A DNA stretch of 24,241 nucleotides from JBKEAJ01 sp047972135. GTDB lineage: Bacteria; Bacteroidota; Bacteroidia; Bacteroidales; Prolixibacteraceae. The translations under genes were made by a program, and so were the position numbers. This document shows, piece by piece, positions 7,330 to 14,527 of the stretch. Each line of letters starts with the position of its first letter. Position 1 is the first letter of the stretch. The notes beneath the pieces were generated by a model, which saw nothing but the letters and a program-made list of their open reading frames with translations, did no database searches and was not told the origin of the DNA. The stretch spans positions 1 to 24,241 of the forward strand of contig JBKEAJ010000019.1 of the NCBI GenBank assembly GCA_047972135.1. The letters are read 5' to 3'.

Positions 7330-7812
7330 TTATAGCTGCTTGAAGGATTTGATGATTTTATCTGAATCTACTTCCTTCGAACTTGTAAGCGTAATCATAT
7401 AGAATACACTCTTTGCTTCTATACATGCAAATCTTTTAAACATCTTAACACCACCACGCTCACCTTCCGACGATAAAACTTTTGCAGGAAGACCATTCAC
7501 ATCTAAATCACTGCTTGTGATTTCACCCAACATACTTGCACCTAAGCTCTGAGGCGATTTAAAAGTCTCTACTATACTTTCCAAACTAACAGAATCGTGT
7601 CTTGGTGCTTCGTTTACAATTATTTGTAGACCCTCTTGTGGGTCTGCATAAGCCAGTAAAAGACCGTCTAATGCAGCAGGAAGCTGTGACTCCTCTGCAC
7701 TCGCAGGAACATCCAAAGACACCTTTCCATCAGAAGATTTAACCGTTTTGAAACCCTCCGAACAAGAAAAGAATAAAACCAAAGTAACAAACAAAATACT
7801 AAACCGTTTCAT
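7330..7812 (-). CDS. Small hypothetical lipoprotein
   Basis: 160 residues. Signal peptide MKRFSILFVTLVLFFSC with lipobox LFFSC (lipid Cys 17). The mature part begins with VKSSDGKVSLDVPASAEES and ends SDKIIKSFKQL; this general layout (one short domain, final helix with KSF) recalls Mog1/PsbP-like domains, but I cannot assign a family. It is a single-gene unit: strong terminator downstream, gene-free region upstream. The lipoprotein at 12650-13258 has a comparable layout (SKEVGWTIDVPEGW, final NALKNSKF) and may be a distant relative. Confidence 0.8.
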   Translation of the reverse strand: MKRFSILFVTLVLFFSCSEGFKTVKSSDGKVSLDVPASAEESQLPAALDGLLLAYADPQEGLQIIVNEAPRHDSVSLESIVETFKSPQSLGASMLGEITSSDLDVNGLPAKVLSSEGERGGVKMFKRFACIEAKSVFYMITLTSSKEVDSDKIIKSFKQL

Positions 7813-7930
7813 AATTCAAAATATTTATTTATAAATAACTAATTACACGTGATTGCAAGAGACTTTCCTAACTTATATGCTTATAAGTTCATACGAATGT
7901 ACGCCATTTTATAATATGATATTAAAATCA

Positions 7931-7959
7931 TTCATTTATTTATTCATTAAATAAATGAA
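7931..7959. repeat. AT-rich inverted repeat in the 7330/dnaX divergent spacer
   Basis: Perfect 11-bp arms TTCATTTATTT/AAATAAATGAA around ATTCATT. It lies in a 410-base space between divergent genes. No U-tract follows on the plus strand. Position suggests an operator or a weak structural element; nothing proves it. Confidence 0.4.
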
Positions 7960-8008
7960 CAAAAAGTAATACAGAATAAACATATTATTCACTTTATTGA
8001 AACTTTCC

Positions 8009-8039
8009 TTGCAGATGAAAATTTATTTCCATACCTTCG
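8009..8039 (+). promoter_or_regulatory. Candidate Bacteroidota promoter upstream of the dnaX leader
   Basis: TTG at 8009-8011, 20-base spacer, TACCTTCG at 8032-8039. It matches the TTTG/TAnnTTTG form with one difference in the -7 box. The spacing equals that at the rplM and nagB promoters. Predicted transcription start near 8046. Confidence 0.5.
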
Positions 8040-8045
8040 TTGCGT

Positions 8046-8175
8046 CAGTTGAAACGGAACATTATATCGATTTTAAAAATATTTACTACACGTGCAGAGA
8101 TGCACACAGAGTTAATTTAATGGTGAGAAGGCTGACCCGTGCAACGCTCGTTGACTATGGGTCAGCTCTTTTTTG
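8046..8175 (+). ncRNA. Candidate small RNA or dnaX leader ending in a strong terminator
   Basis: Interval between the promoter candidate and the terminator at 8131-8173. It has no convincing protein frame and no tRNA or SRP-RNA signature (the GGAA-loop core of 4.5S RNA was looked for). Either a free RNA of about 125 bases or an attenuated leader of dnaX, whose ATG is about 50 bases beyond the terminator. The family is unknown. Confidence 0.4.
8131..8173 (+). terminator. Intrinsic terminator just upstream of dnaX
   Basis: GCTGACCC pairs with GGGTCAGC (8 bp); an inner CAAC/GTTG helix with loop GCTC lies within; TCTTTTTT follows. A strong Rho-independent terminator on the dnaX strand, about 50 bases before the ATG. 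No gene precedes it on this strand, so it must end either a small RNA or a dnaX leader. Confidence 0.8.
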
Positions 8176-8223
8176 CTAATCGCAATAATATTACTATTTT
8201 TGGCATTACAAAAAGAACAGATA

Positions 8224-9342
8224 ATGAGTGAGTTTATTGTATCGGCAAGAAAGTATCGACCTCTGGAGTTTGACACTGTTGTGGGACAGGAAGCAATTAC
8301 GCATACCCTGAAAAACTCCATAAAAGGGAATCATCTTGCTCATGCATATCTGTTTTGTGGTCCACGTGGAGTAGGGAAAACAACTAGTGCAAGAATATTT
8401 GCCAAAACGATTAACTGCTCATCTTTAAGCGAAAAATACGAACCGTGCAATAAGTGTGAGTCCTGCCTCGCATTTAATGAAAATCGCTCATACAATATTC
8501 ACGAACTTGACGGAGCTTCCAACAATTCGGTCGACAACATCAGAGCACTAATAGAACAAACTCGCATACCACCGCAAATCGGAAAGTATAGCGTATACAT
8601 AATCGACGAGGTTCATATGCTCTCGTCCAGTGCTTTCAATGCTTTCTTGAAAACCCTCGAAGAACCTCCCGCACACGCTATTTTCATACTCGCTACCACA
8701 GAAAAGCACAAGATTCTCCCGACAATCCTATCACGTTGTCAGATTTACGACTTCAAAAGAATTAGCGTTGCCGATACGATTACACACCTTAAGCATGTAG
8801 CTAAACAAGAAGGGGTAACTTGCGAAGTGGAAGCATTGACCGTTATAGCACAAAAAGCAGACGGTGCGATGCGTGACGCACTCTCAATATTCGACCAGAT
8901 TGTATCTTTCTCAGGTAAAGAAATAACATACGAAAAAACTATCGAGAATCTCAATGTCTTGGATTATGATTTCTATTTCCAAATAATAGACAAGGCTCTA
9001 CATAATATCACTACCGACACCTTGATGTTATTGAACAGCATACTGGACAAGGGATTTAGCTTGCAACATTTTATAGGAGGACTCAGCGGACATATTCGCG
9101 ACCTATTGGTGAGCAAAGACCCACAAACTCTTCAACTCCTAGAAGTTAGTGGCGAAATAAAAAATAGATATAAAGAACAAGCCGCAAAATGCGACCAAGA
9201 TTTTCTTATGGCAGCATTGGATTTATGTAATCAAGCTGATATTAATTTCCGCCAAAGTCAGAGCAAACGCCTACTTACAGAGTTACTCCTACTTAAAATC
9301 TCACAACTCACATTAAAAAAAAAAGTGAACTCCATGAGCTAA
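8224..9342 (+). CDS. dnaX: DNA polymerase III gamma-like subunit (zero-frame product of dnaX)
   Basis: 372-residue clamp-loader ATPase. Walker A is GPRGVGKT (46-53); zinc-site cysteines are C65, C75, C78 and C81; Walker B is IIDEVH (D128, E129); sensor 1 is LATTEKH; the SRC motif with the arginine finger is at 170-172. Domains I-III are complete and end near LLLLKISQLT. The frame then enters an A10 tract (9315-9324) and stops six codons later (VNSMS and stop). It thus has the length and content of gamma. The ATG at 8224 (MSEFIVSARKYRPLEFD) is the family start; an earlier in-frame ATG at 8173 lies at the foot of the upstream terminator. It loads the beta clamp together with delta and delta-prime, which are not encoded here. 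Confidence 0.93.
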   Translation: MSEFIVSARKYRPLEFDTVVGQEAITHTLKNSIKGNHLAHAYLFCGPRGVGKTTSARIFAKTINCSSLSEKYEPCNKCESCLAFNENRSYNIHELDGASNNSVDNIRALIEQTRIPPQIGKYSVYIIDEVHMLSSSAFNAFLKTLEEPPAHAIFILATTEKHKILPTILSRCQIYDFKRISVADTITHLKHVAKQEGVTCEVEALTVIAQKADGAMRDALSIFDQIVSFSGKEITYEKTIENLNVLDYDFYFQIIDKALHNITTDTLMLLNSILDKGFSLQHFIGGLSGHIRDLLVSKDPQTLQLLEVSGEIKNRYKEQAAKCDQDFLMAALDLCNQADINFRQSQSKRLLTELLLLKISQLTLKKKVNSMS

Positions 9343-9977
9343 ATCTTTTTGACGGTTTCGACACCGTATTTTTTCCAAATGTTGCTGTAAACAAGACTAG
9401 TAACGAAAAAACTGTCCCCCCGCCACAAAAACAAGAAGTCGCCCCTCCCAAAAAACGCTTGCCAAAATTGGGAAAATTGGCAGCTACAACATCAATCAAA
9501 AAAGCTCTTAACAGTGAAGAATTGCCGACCAACAAGCCCGATAGTGACGACGAAGATAAGGTACTTACAGTCCCGAGTGGCACTGACGCTCAAAGGAATG
9601 CATTTACTATAGAGCAAGTCCAAGAGGCTTGGGATAGTCTCAGTAATATAACAGACAGAGTGCCGATATTATCGGCAATAAAGAACAGCAAACTGAAAAT
9701 ATCACCCGACAACAACGAACTCATCGTGGTGGAGGTAGTAAGCTCGGTACAAAAGAAAAATCTTAAAGAGCTTATCCTGGAAATCGCCGAACATGTAAGA
9801 AATCAACTAAAAAACGAATACATAAATTTTGAATTTAAGGTCGGGAAAGTAAAAAAATCATCGGAAAAAAAGAAAGAAAGAAAAACCGACGAGGAAATAT
9901 TTAAAAATATGATGCAGAAAAACAAGAACTTACACAATTTCTACAAAAAATATAAGTTGCGGATAAAGAATGACTAA
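8224..9977 (+). CDS. dnaX: DNA polymerase III tau subunit, requiring a -1 shift at A10
   Basis: If the reading frame slips back by one base at A10 (9315-9324), translation continues from AGT 9324 as SELHELNLFDGFDTVFFPN for 217 codons to TAA 9977, giving about 584 residues, a normal DnaX length for the phylum. The new frame contains a Pro/Lys-rich linker (PPPQKQEVAPPKKRLPKLGK), a domain starting FTIEQVQEAWDSL, and a tail EEIFKNMMQKNKNLHNFYKK. These resemble the C-terminal part of full-length Bacteroidota DnaX proteins as I remember them. That part should bind the polymerase core and helicase. Ferritin follows 23 bases after the stop. The frame change could be ribosomal slippage, RNA polymerase slippage or a sequencing error. 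Confidence 0.8.
9315..9324 (+). other. A10 slippery tract in dnaX
   Basis: Zero frame reads TTA AAA AAA AAA GTG. Two overlapping A AAA AAA heptamers are in phase for -1 slippage. A 5-bp hairpin ACGGT/ACCGT lies at 9352-9367, about 27 bases downstream, which is too far to be a usual ribosomal stimulator. No internal Shine-Dalgarno sequence is seen upstream. This favours RNA polymerase slippage if the event is real. Confidence 0.75.
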
Positions 9978-10000
9978 TTGACAATTTAAAAGATAATACT

Positions 10001-10513
10001 ATGTTAAACAAAAAAATGAATGAGGCTCTTAATGAGCAAATTAATGCGGAGTTTTATGCAGCGTATTTATACCTAGCCATGTCGGCATATTTCCACAAAC
10101 AAGGAATGTCGGGCTTTGCAAACTGGATGCGAGTGCAATATCAAGAGGAATTAGCACACTGCACAAAGTTCTTCGATTATATTGCGGAGAGAGGTGGAGA
10201 AATAGATTTATTGCCAATCGAAAAAGTACCCTCAGATTTTAAATCTACACTGGAAATATTTGAACGTACCCTTAAACACGAGGAACACGTTACTGAATGT
10301 ATTAACAACCTTGCAAACCTCGCTATTGAAGTTAATGACCATGCCACCCAAAGTTTCTTAAAGTGGTATATCGATGAACAAGTCGAAGAGGAAGCAAATG
10401 TTCAGTCGATTATCGACAGCCTTAGACTGGTAAACGGTGAAGGACAGGGCTTGTTCTTGCTAGACAGAGAGCTGGCTCAAAGGAAATTTGTAGACCCTAC
10501 AAAGAATGCTTAA
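10001..10513 (+). CDS. ftnA: Ferritin (non-heme, FtnA type)
   Basis: 170 residues, full length for bacterial ferritin. The opening NKKMNEALNEQINAEFYAAY and FANWMRVQYQEELAH are family signatures. Ferroxidase ligands are visible at E17, E50, H53, E94 and Q127, with E130 nearby. It assembles into a 24-subunit shell that oxidises Fe(2+) and stores it as a mineral core in the cytoplasm. It starts 23 bases after dnaX with no clear promoter between, so it may be partly co-transcribed, and ends at a perfect bidirectional terminator. No Fur-type box could be recognised by eye. Confidence 0.96.
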   Translation: MLNKKMNEALNEQINAEFYAAYLYLAMSAYFHKQGMSGFANWMRVQYQEELAHCTKFFDYIAERGGEIDLLPIEKVPSDFKSTLEIFERTLKHEEHVTECINNLANLAIEVNDHATQSFLKWYIDEQVEEEANVQSIIDSLRLVNGEGQGLFLLDRELAQRKFVDPTKNA

Positions 10514-10516
10514 TTG

Positions 10517-10553
10517 AAAAAGTCGGCAAACCTAAGTAGTTTGCCGACTTTTT
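10517..10553. terminator. Bidirectional terminator between ferritin and trxB
   Basis: Perfect 15-bp stem AAAAAGTCGGCAAAC/GTTTGCCGACTTTTT with a 7-base loop. Both strands end the hairpin in a T-tract, so it can serve the convergent ferritin and trxB genes. Confidence 0.95.
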
Positions 10554-10575
10554 AATACAGTAGAAAAATCGTAGT

Positions 10576-11523
10576 TTAGCCCAGCTCCGAAATATATCTT
10601 TCCGCATCCAATGCTGCCATACATCCCGAACCTGCTGCGGTAATCGCCTGCCTGTAAGAGGAGTCTTGAACATCACCGCAAGCAAAAACTCCCGGTACGT
10701 TGGTCTTTGAAGTCTTCCCCTTTGTCAATATATAACCTTGTTCGTCCAGCTCTACAAAAGACTTGAATATCGCCGAATTAGGTGTATGTCCTATCGCCAA
10801 AAACAATCCGTCAACTTTTAAATCTATAACTTCAGCTCCTGCTTCACCTTTGTTCTTGTCGAGTTTCAACCCTTCAACCTCATTATTTTCACCGTAGATA
10901 CTTTTAACCTGATGTTTCCAAAGAACCTCAATATTCGCTGTCTTTAAAAGCCTGTCCTGCATCGCTTTTGATGCTCTCAACTCGTCACGACGCACCAAAA
11001 GATAGACCTTTTTACAAAGACCCGCAAGATACATGGCTTCCTCTAAGGCAGTGTCGCCACCGCCAACAACCGCAACGTCCTTACCACGATAGAAAAAACC
11101 GTCGCAAGTAGCACACGCCGATACGCCGCCTCCTTGGTATTTCTTCTCATCCTCCAATCCCAAATACTTAGCTGTCGCTCCGGTTGAGATTATCACCGTT
11201 GTTGCTTCAATTTTCTTGCTCCCGTCTATGGTTACAATGTGTTTACCCGTGGAGAAATCAACCTCCGATGCATAACCACCACGTACATCAGCACCAAAAC
11301 GTAGAGCCTGTGCTTTCAGGTCTTCCATCATCTCTGTACCCGTTATCCCCTTAGGATATCCAGGGAAATTATCGACTTCGGTGGTAGTGGTAAGCTGACC
11401 GCCAGGTTGCAAACCCTCATATAATACAGGAGACAAATTTGCCCTAGAAGCATATATTGCTGCGGTATATCCTGCAGGACCTGAGCCTATTATAAGGCAT
11501 TTTACTTTTTCAATTTCTGACAT
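10576..11523 (-). CDS. trxB: Thioredoxin reductase
   Basis: 315 residues. FAD-binding turn IIGSGPAGYTAAIYASRA near residue 11, the redox-active pair C137-A-T-C140, NADPH-binding AVVGGGDTALEEA and C-terminal VFACGDVQD. The enzyme reduces thioredoxin with NADPH in the cytoplasm. It follows rpe by 4 bases on the same strand and ends at the shared terminator 10517-10553. The electrons it supplies may eventually support the envelope thiol proteins encoded at 13312-15631, but that link is inference. Confidence 0.97.
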   Translation of the reverse strand: MSEIEKVKCLIIGSGPAGYTAAIYASRANLSPVLYEGLQPGGQLTTTTEVDNFPGYPKGITGTEMMEDLKAQALRFGADVRGGYASEVDFSTGKHIVTIDGSKKIEATTVIISTGATAKYLGLEDEKKYQGGGVSACATCDGFFYRGKDVAVVGGGDTALEEAMYLAGLCKKVYLLVRRDELRASKAMQDRLLKTANIEVLWKHQVKSIYGENNEVEGLKLDKNKGEAGAEVIDLKVDGLFLAIGHTPNSAIFKSFVELDEQGYILTKGKTSKTNVPGVFACGDVQDSSYRQAITAAGSGCMAALDAERYISELG

Positions 11524-11527
11524 ATCA

Positions 11528-12181
11528 TTATCTAATTTTAATTTTTAAATCATTCATCGCGCCAATAGGATCTTTTGCTCCAAATACTGCACTCCCAGTT
11601 ACCAATACATCTACTCCAGCTTTGGATATAATCTCGGCATTGTCGGCATTGACTCCCCCGTCGACTTCTATCTTAAAATCAAGTTTCTGCCTAGTTCGTA
11701 TTTGCAGTAAACGTTCAATCTTCTTGAAAGTGTTGGGAATAAATGTCTGTCCACCAAATCCCGGATTCACAGACATGACCAAAACCAAATCTATCATAGG
11801 CAGAATATCAATAAGCATTTCCACCGGAGTTGACGGATTTAGTGAAACCCCCGCCTTTACTCCGCCATCTTTTATCTGCCGAACAACACTATCAAGATGC
11901 CTACATGCCTCATAATGAACAGTTAAAATATCTGACCCGTTTGCTATAAACTGGTCTATGTACTTTTCGGGTTCCACAATCATCAAGTGTACATCCAAAG
12001 GTTTTTGTGCCGCCCTTTTTATATCCCTGACCACAGGTAAACCAATGGAAATGTTCGGAACATAAACACCATCCATCACATCTACATGAATCCAATCAGC
12101 ATTACTGCAATTAATCTGCTCTATTGCCTTGCCTAGCCCCAAAAAGTCGGCTGCTAATATCGATGGAGATAATAAACTCAT
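11528..12181 (-). CDS. rpe: Ribulose-phosphate 3-epimerase
   Basis: 217 residues, normal length. A TIM barrel with the family start LSPSILAADFLGLG; metal-site residues H32, D34, H65 and D174 are in place (WIHVDVMDG, DVHLMI, IEVDGGVN), as is the phosphate-binding VMSVNPGFGGQ. It interconverts ribulose 5-phosphate and xylulose 5-phosphate in the pentose phosphate pathway. Its stop is 4 bases from the trxB start, so the two form an operon; both concern NADPH supply or use. A possible -7 box (TATTTTTG on the minus strand, 12203-12210) lies 22 bases upstream of the ATG, with no well-placed -33. Confidence 0.97.
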   Translation of the reverse strand: MSLLSPSILAADFLGLGKAIEQINCSNADWIHVDVMDGVYVPNISIGLPVVRDIKRAAQKPLDVHLMIVEPEKYIDQFIANGSDILTVHYEACRHLDSVVRQIKDGGVKAGVSLNPSTPVEMLIDILPMIDLVLVMSVNPGFGGQTFIPNTFKKIERLLQIRTRQKLDFKIEVDGGVNADNAEIISKAGVDVLVTGSAVFGAKDPIGAMNDLKIKIR

Positions 12182-12348
12182 ATTCTAATAATATATTAGG
12201 CACAAAAATAATATAATATAGCAGAGTAGAAAAACTCAATCATCTACCTCATATAAAGATAATTGATAGTTTTAGTATATTTGCAAGGATTGTGATGAAT
12301 CGTTGAATTGTTGAATCGTTTATGGTTTAAGGTTTAAAAATGCCATAT

Positions 12349-12379
12349 GCCATACGCTGTAGGCTATTAGCAAACAGCC
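12349..12379 (+). repeat. Repeat F, copy 3
   Basis: GCCATACGCTGTAGGC to TTAGCAAACAGCC. First module of the F-R1-C-R2 island that fills most of 12294-12652. AATTGTTGAATCG-type text and GGTTTAAGGTTTA precede it, as they precede copy 4. Confidence 0.78.
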
Positions 12380-12389
12380 GATAAACGTT

Positions 12390-12465
12390 CGTCATTGCGA
12401 GGAGCTGGCGACGAAGCAATCTCCTGCAACAATGAACAGATTGCTTCGCTTCGCTCGCAATGACG
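12390..12465 (+). repeat. R1 palindromic repeat, copy 4
   Basis: CGTCATTGCGAGGAGCTGGC to TCGCTCGCAATGACG. Intact arms. It is followed by repeat C and then R2, the longest module chain in the window. Confidence 0.9.
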
Positions 12466-12489
12466 ATAAAATGTAGATATTACAAAGCT

Positions 12490-12552
12490 GCGATATGGGA
12501 TGTTATAGGCTGCAAGCCTGAATTAATTCAGCCCATGGCAACGCCATGGGGA
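12490..12552 (+). repeat. Repeat C, copy 2
   Basis: GCGATATGGGATGTTATAGG to CCATGGCAACGCCATGGGGA, matching 7142-7204 with few differences. A short inverted repeat GCCC-TGTA-GGGC follows at 12575-12586. Confidence 0.85.
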
Positions 12553-12590
12553 AAGGAATGACAAGATAGTGAACGCCCTGTAAGGGCAGA

Positions 12591-12652
12591 TTATTTACAG
12601 CAAAAGCATAAAGCCTATAGCTTACAGCTTATTGCAAAATTATAAACACATG
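12591..12652 (+). repeat. R2 leader repeat feeding the 12650 lipoprotein
   Basis: GCAAAAGCATAAAGCCTATA, GCTTACAGCTTATTGC, AAAATTATAAACAC and ATG. From 12600 to the ATG it is identical to 198-250, yet the text diverges at the codon after AAA. Confidence 0.88.
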
Positions 12653-13258
12653 AAATACATTGTAAGTACTATTTTATTGGGCTTATTCTTCACCACAATG
12701 TCTTGTGGTGGCAGTAATAAAAAATTTGTAGAAGGTTCGCTAAATGAGAATACCTATACCAGCAAAGAAGTAGGCTGGACTATCGACGTCCCGGAAGGCT
12801 GGGAGATTATCAACAGGTTGGAAAATGCTACAGCAAAGGACATTGAGGAAATGAAAGCTCTGGGAAATACGAACGTAAGCGGTCTGAAATATCTAATTGG
12901 TTTTCGAAAAGACCAACTAAATACTTTTCAGTCAACCACAGAACCGTTTAATCCTGAAGCAGGTGTAACATGGGATGAAAATAATGCCAAATTGAGGGCT
13001 CTCACTTATGATGCATTCGTAGAGCAAAAAGTGAAGATTGATACGGCGTCAACAAAAGAGAAAATCGACGGATTGGAGTTTGATGTATTTGTGATTAAAG
13101 CATACAGCAACGCAGATAATAAAATAATGTTTATTCAAGAGATGTACAGTCGAGAAATAAACGGATTGTACTTTGGTATAAACATAAGCTACAACAGCAA
13201 AGAATTACGAAAGACAATGTTCAATGCATTGAAAAACTCCAAGTTTAATAAGAACTAA
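12650..13258 (+). CDS. Hypothetical lipoprotein
   Basis: 202 residues. Signal peptide MKYIVSTILLGLFFTTMSC with lipid Cys 19. The mature domain starts with a Gly/Ser/Lys linker and then SKEVGWTIDVPEGWEII, a strand pattern seen in Mog1/PsbP-like domains; I cannot name a family with confidence. The last helix (LRKTMFNALKNSKF) resembles the end of the 7330-7812 lipoprotein. Probably a periplasm-facing or outer-membrane-attached lipoprotein. The start ATG is the final codon of repeat R2. A strong hairpin follows the stop directly. Confidence 0.82.
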   Translation: MKYIVSTILLGLFFTTMSCGGSNKKFVEGSLNENTYTSKEVGWTIDVPEGWEIINRLENATAKDIEEMKALGNTNVSGLKYLIGFRKDQLNTFQSTTEPFNPEAGVTWDENNAKLRALTYDAFVEQKVKIDTASTKEKIDGLEFDVFVIKAYSNADNKIMFIQEMYSREINGLYFGINISYNSKELRKTMFNALKNSKFNKN

Positions 13259-13288
13259 GACGAGCAAAATCGGGGCTTTGCTCGTCTT
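13257..13288. terminator. Hairpin between convergent lipoprotein and TlpA genes
   Basis: Perfect 12-bp stem AAGACGAGCAAA/TTTGCTCGTCTT with loop ATCGGGGC. It overlaps the stop codon of the 12650 gene by two bases. The plus-strand tail ATTATATTCGTTTT is only moderately U-rich. The minus-strand side serves the 13312 gene poorly for the same reason. Confidence 0.75.
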
Positions 13289-13311
13289 ATTATATTCGTT
13301 TTCAAGACAGT

Positions 13312-14439
13312 TTAGGGGAGTAGCTCTGCAAGTTTTTTCTCCAAATCTTCACCCCTGAGGTTTGTTGCCACAATTTTTCCCTCAGAATCAAGAAGGAAAT
13401 TGGTAGGGATGCCTCGTACAGAGTACATTTGGGATGCCTCATTTTCCCAGCCTTTAAGATCAGAAACGTGATGCCATGTCAGTTTATCATCTTCTATTGC
13501 CTTTAGCCACTTTTCCTTGTCGTTATCCAAAGAAACGCCAAGAATATCAAATTTCTTACCTTTATATTTATTGTACGCTTTTACAACATTGGGATTTTCG
13601 GCTCTGCAAGGACCACACCACGATGCCCAAAAGTCGAGAAGTATATATTTCCCCCTCAAAGAGGAGAGCTTAATAGGCTCACCGTCCGGAGTGTTTAGAG
13701 TAAAGTCAGGAGCTACTGCTCCCACTTGCACCTTTGCCAATTTCTCTAATTTCTCGTTAAGTTTTAATCCATACTTGCTGTTTTTGACATTATCGCTAAG
13801 CAAGTCATACACCCCTTTAAAATCTTCATATTCCAAGCCCATATTTTCTCCATAAGACAATATAATATGAGGAGTTGCAGGGTTATCATTATATAATAAT
13901 TTTAGAGAGTCTGCCAAGTAAGCTCCCAAAGCATCAGCTTTTCCCTCAATTTCGTCAACTATCTCTTCCATACGACTTTCGTCTTTGTCTTGTTGTGCTG
14001 TCCTATATTCATTAGCAAGTTTATTTCTTTCAACAACAAAGCTTTGATATTTGTCATTAACCGCTGAGAGTAAGTTATTTGCTTCCCCACCTTGTATTGA
14101 GGTGTTGTTAGAAGGTATACTAAGGTCGGCTGTTACTGTAATAACTCCAGGCGGCAAAAACAAACTAACAAAGGGCCTACCTTTTTGAGATGTTGTTAGA
14201 TACACAAGTTCAAGGGTTGAGCAGGTATCTTCAAAAGTAAATTTCCCTTCGGAAATCTGAGCACTATCGATAACGATAAGTTCTCTATCGTCATTCAAAG
14301 TGTTTAGATACACCTTATCAGATTTTGCTCCCACAATAGTCCCGTTTATTGTGTACTTATTAGAGGGTGCTTGGTCTTGGCAAGATATCATTACCAATGC
14401 GAGTAGCGATAAAATAACTGTAATCTTCTTCATATTCAT
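13312..14439 (-). CDS. TlpA/ResA-like thiol-disulfide lipoprotein, paralogue 1
   Basis: 375 residues. Lipobox VMISC (Cys 20). The N-terminal part has the beta-rich DUF4369-like start KYTINGTIVGAKSDKVYLNT; a helical middle (about 120-235) follows; the C-terminal thioredoxin domain opens with APDFTLNTPDGEPIKLSSLR and carries the redox pair C275-G-P-C278 in FWASWCGPC, then LGVSLDNDKEKW and the cis-Pro segment GIPTNFLL. Such proteins sit in the envelope and reduce or shuffle disulfides, for example in cytochrome c maturation. A tandem paralogue lies upstream. It has its own promoter in the 88-base gap (14471-14502), so it can be expressed apart from the paralogue. ATG 14433 is a possible alternative start. 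Confidence 0.92.
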   Translation of the reverse strand: MNMKKITVILSLLALVMISCQDQAPSNKYTINGTIVGAKSDKVYLNTLNDDRELIVIDSAQISEGKFTFEDTCSTLELVYLTTSQKGRPFVSLFLPPGVITVTADLSIPSNNTSIQGGEANNLLSAVNDKYQSFVVERNKLANEYRTAQQDKDESRMEEIVDEIEGKADALGAYLADSLKLLYNDNPATPHIILSYGENMGLEYEDFKGVYDLLSDNVKNSKYGLKLNEKLEKLAKVQVGAVAPDFTLNTPDGEPIKLSSLRGKYILLDFWASWCGPCRAENPNVVKAYNKYKGKKFDILGVSLDNDKEKWLKAIEDDKLTWHHVSDLKGWENEASQMYSVRGIPTNFLLDSEGKIVATNLRGEDLEKKLAELLP

Positions 14440-14470
14440 TAATTATTTGTGAAACGTACTAAAATCTTTG

Positions 14471-14502
14471 CAAAGTTAGGAAATTTAATCCCTTATCTTC
14501 AA
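14471..14502 (-). promoter_or_regulatory. Promoter of TlpA-like paralogue 1
   Basis: Minus strand: TTG (14502-14500), 21-base spacer, TAACTTTG (14478-14471), a full match to TAnnTTTG. Predicted start of transcription near 14464, about 25 bases before the ATG. Confidence 0.7.
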
Positions 14503-14527
14503 TATTTCTTGTGCTCAATGTAAGTTA

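Noticed and set aside
7931..7959. Terminator at the 11-bp AT-rich inverted repeat
   Set aside because: All A/T apart from two C/G pairs, no T-tract on the plus strand, and it lies between divergent starts where no terminator is needed.
8046..8175. SRP (4.5S) RNA or tRNA upstream of dnaX
   Set aside because: The SRP core with its GGAA loop and flanking AGCAG is absent, and no tRNA cloverleaf can be drawn.
7997..8179. 60-codon frame upstream of dnaX
   Set aside because: It runs through the promoter candidate and the terminator hairpin, has no SD and no recognisable content.
9352..9367. ACGGT/ACCGT hairpin as a ribosomal frameshift stimulator in dnaX
   Set aside because: Only 5 bp and about 27 bases from the tract; typical stimulators lie 5-9 bases downstream.
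9459..9977. Separate small gene starting at ATG 9459 after dnaX
   Set aside because: The frame is open upstream to the A10 tract and its content fits the DnaX C-terminus, so it is the tau part of dnaX rather than an independent gene.
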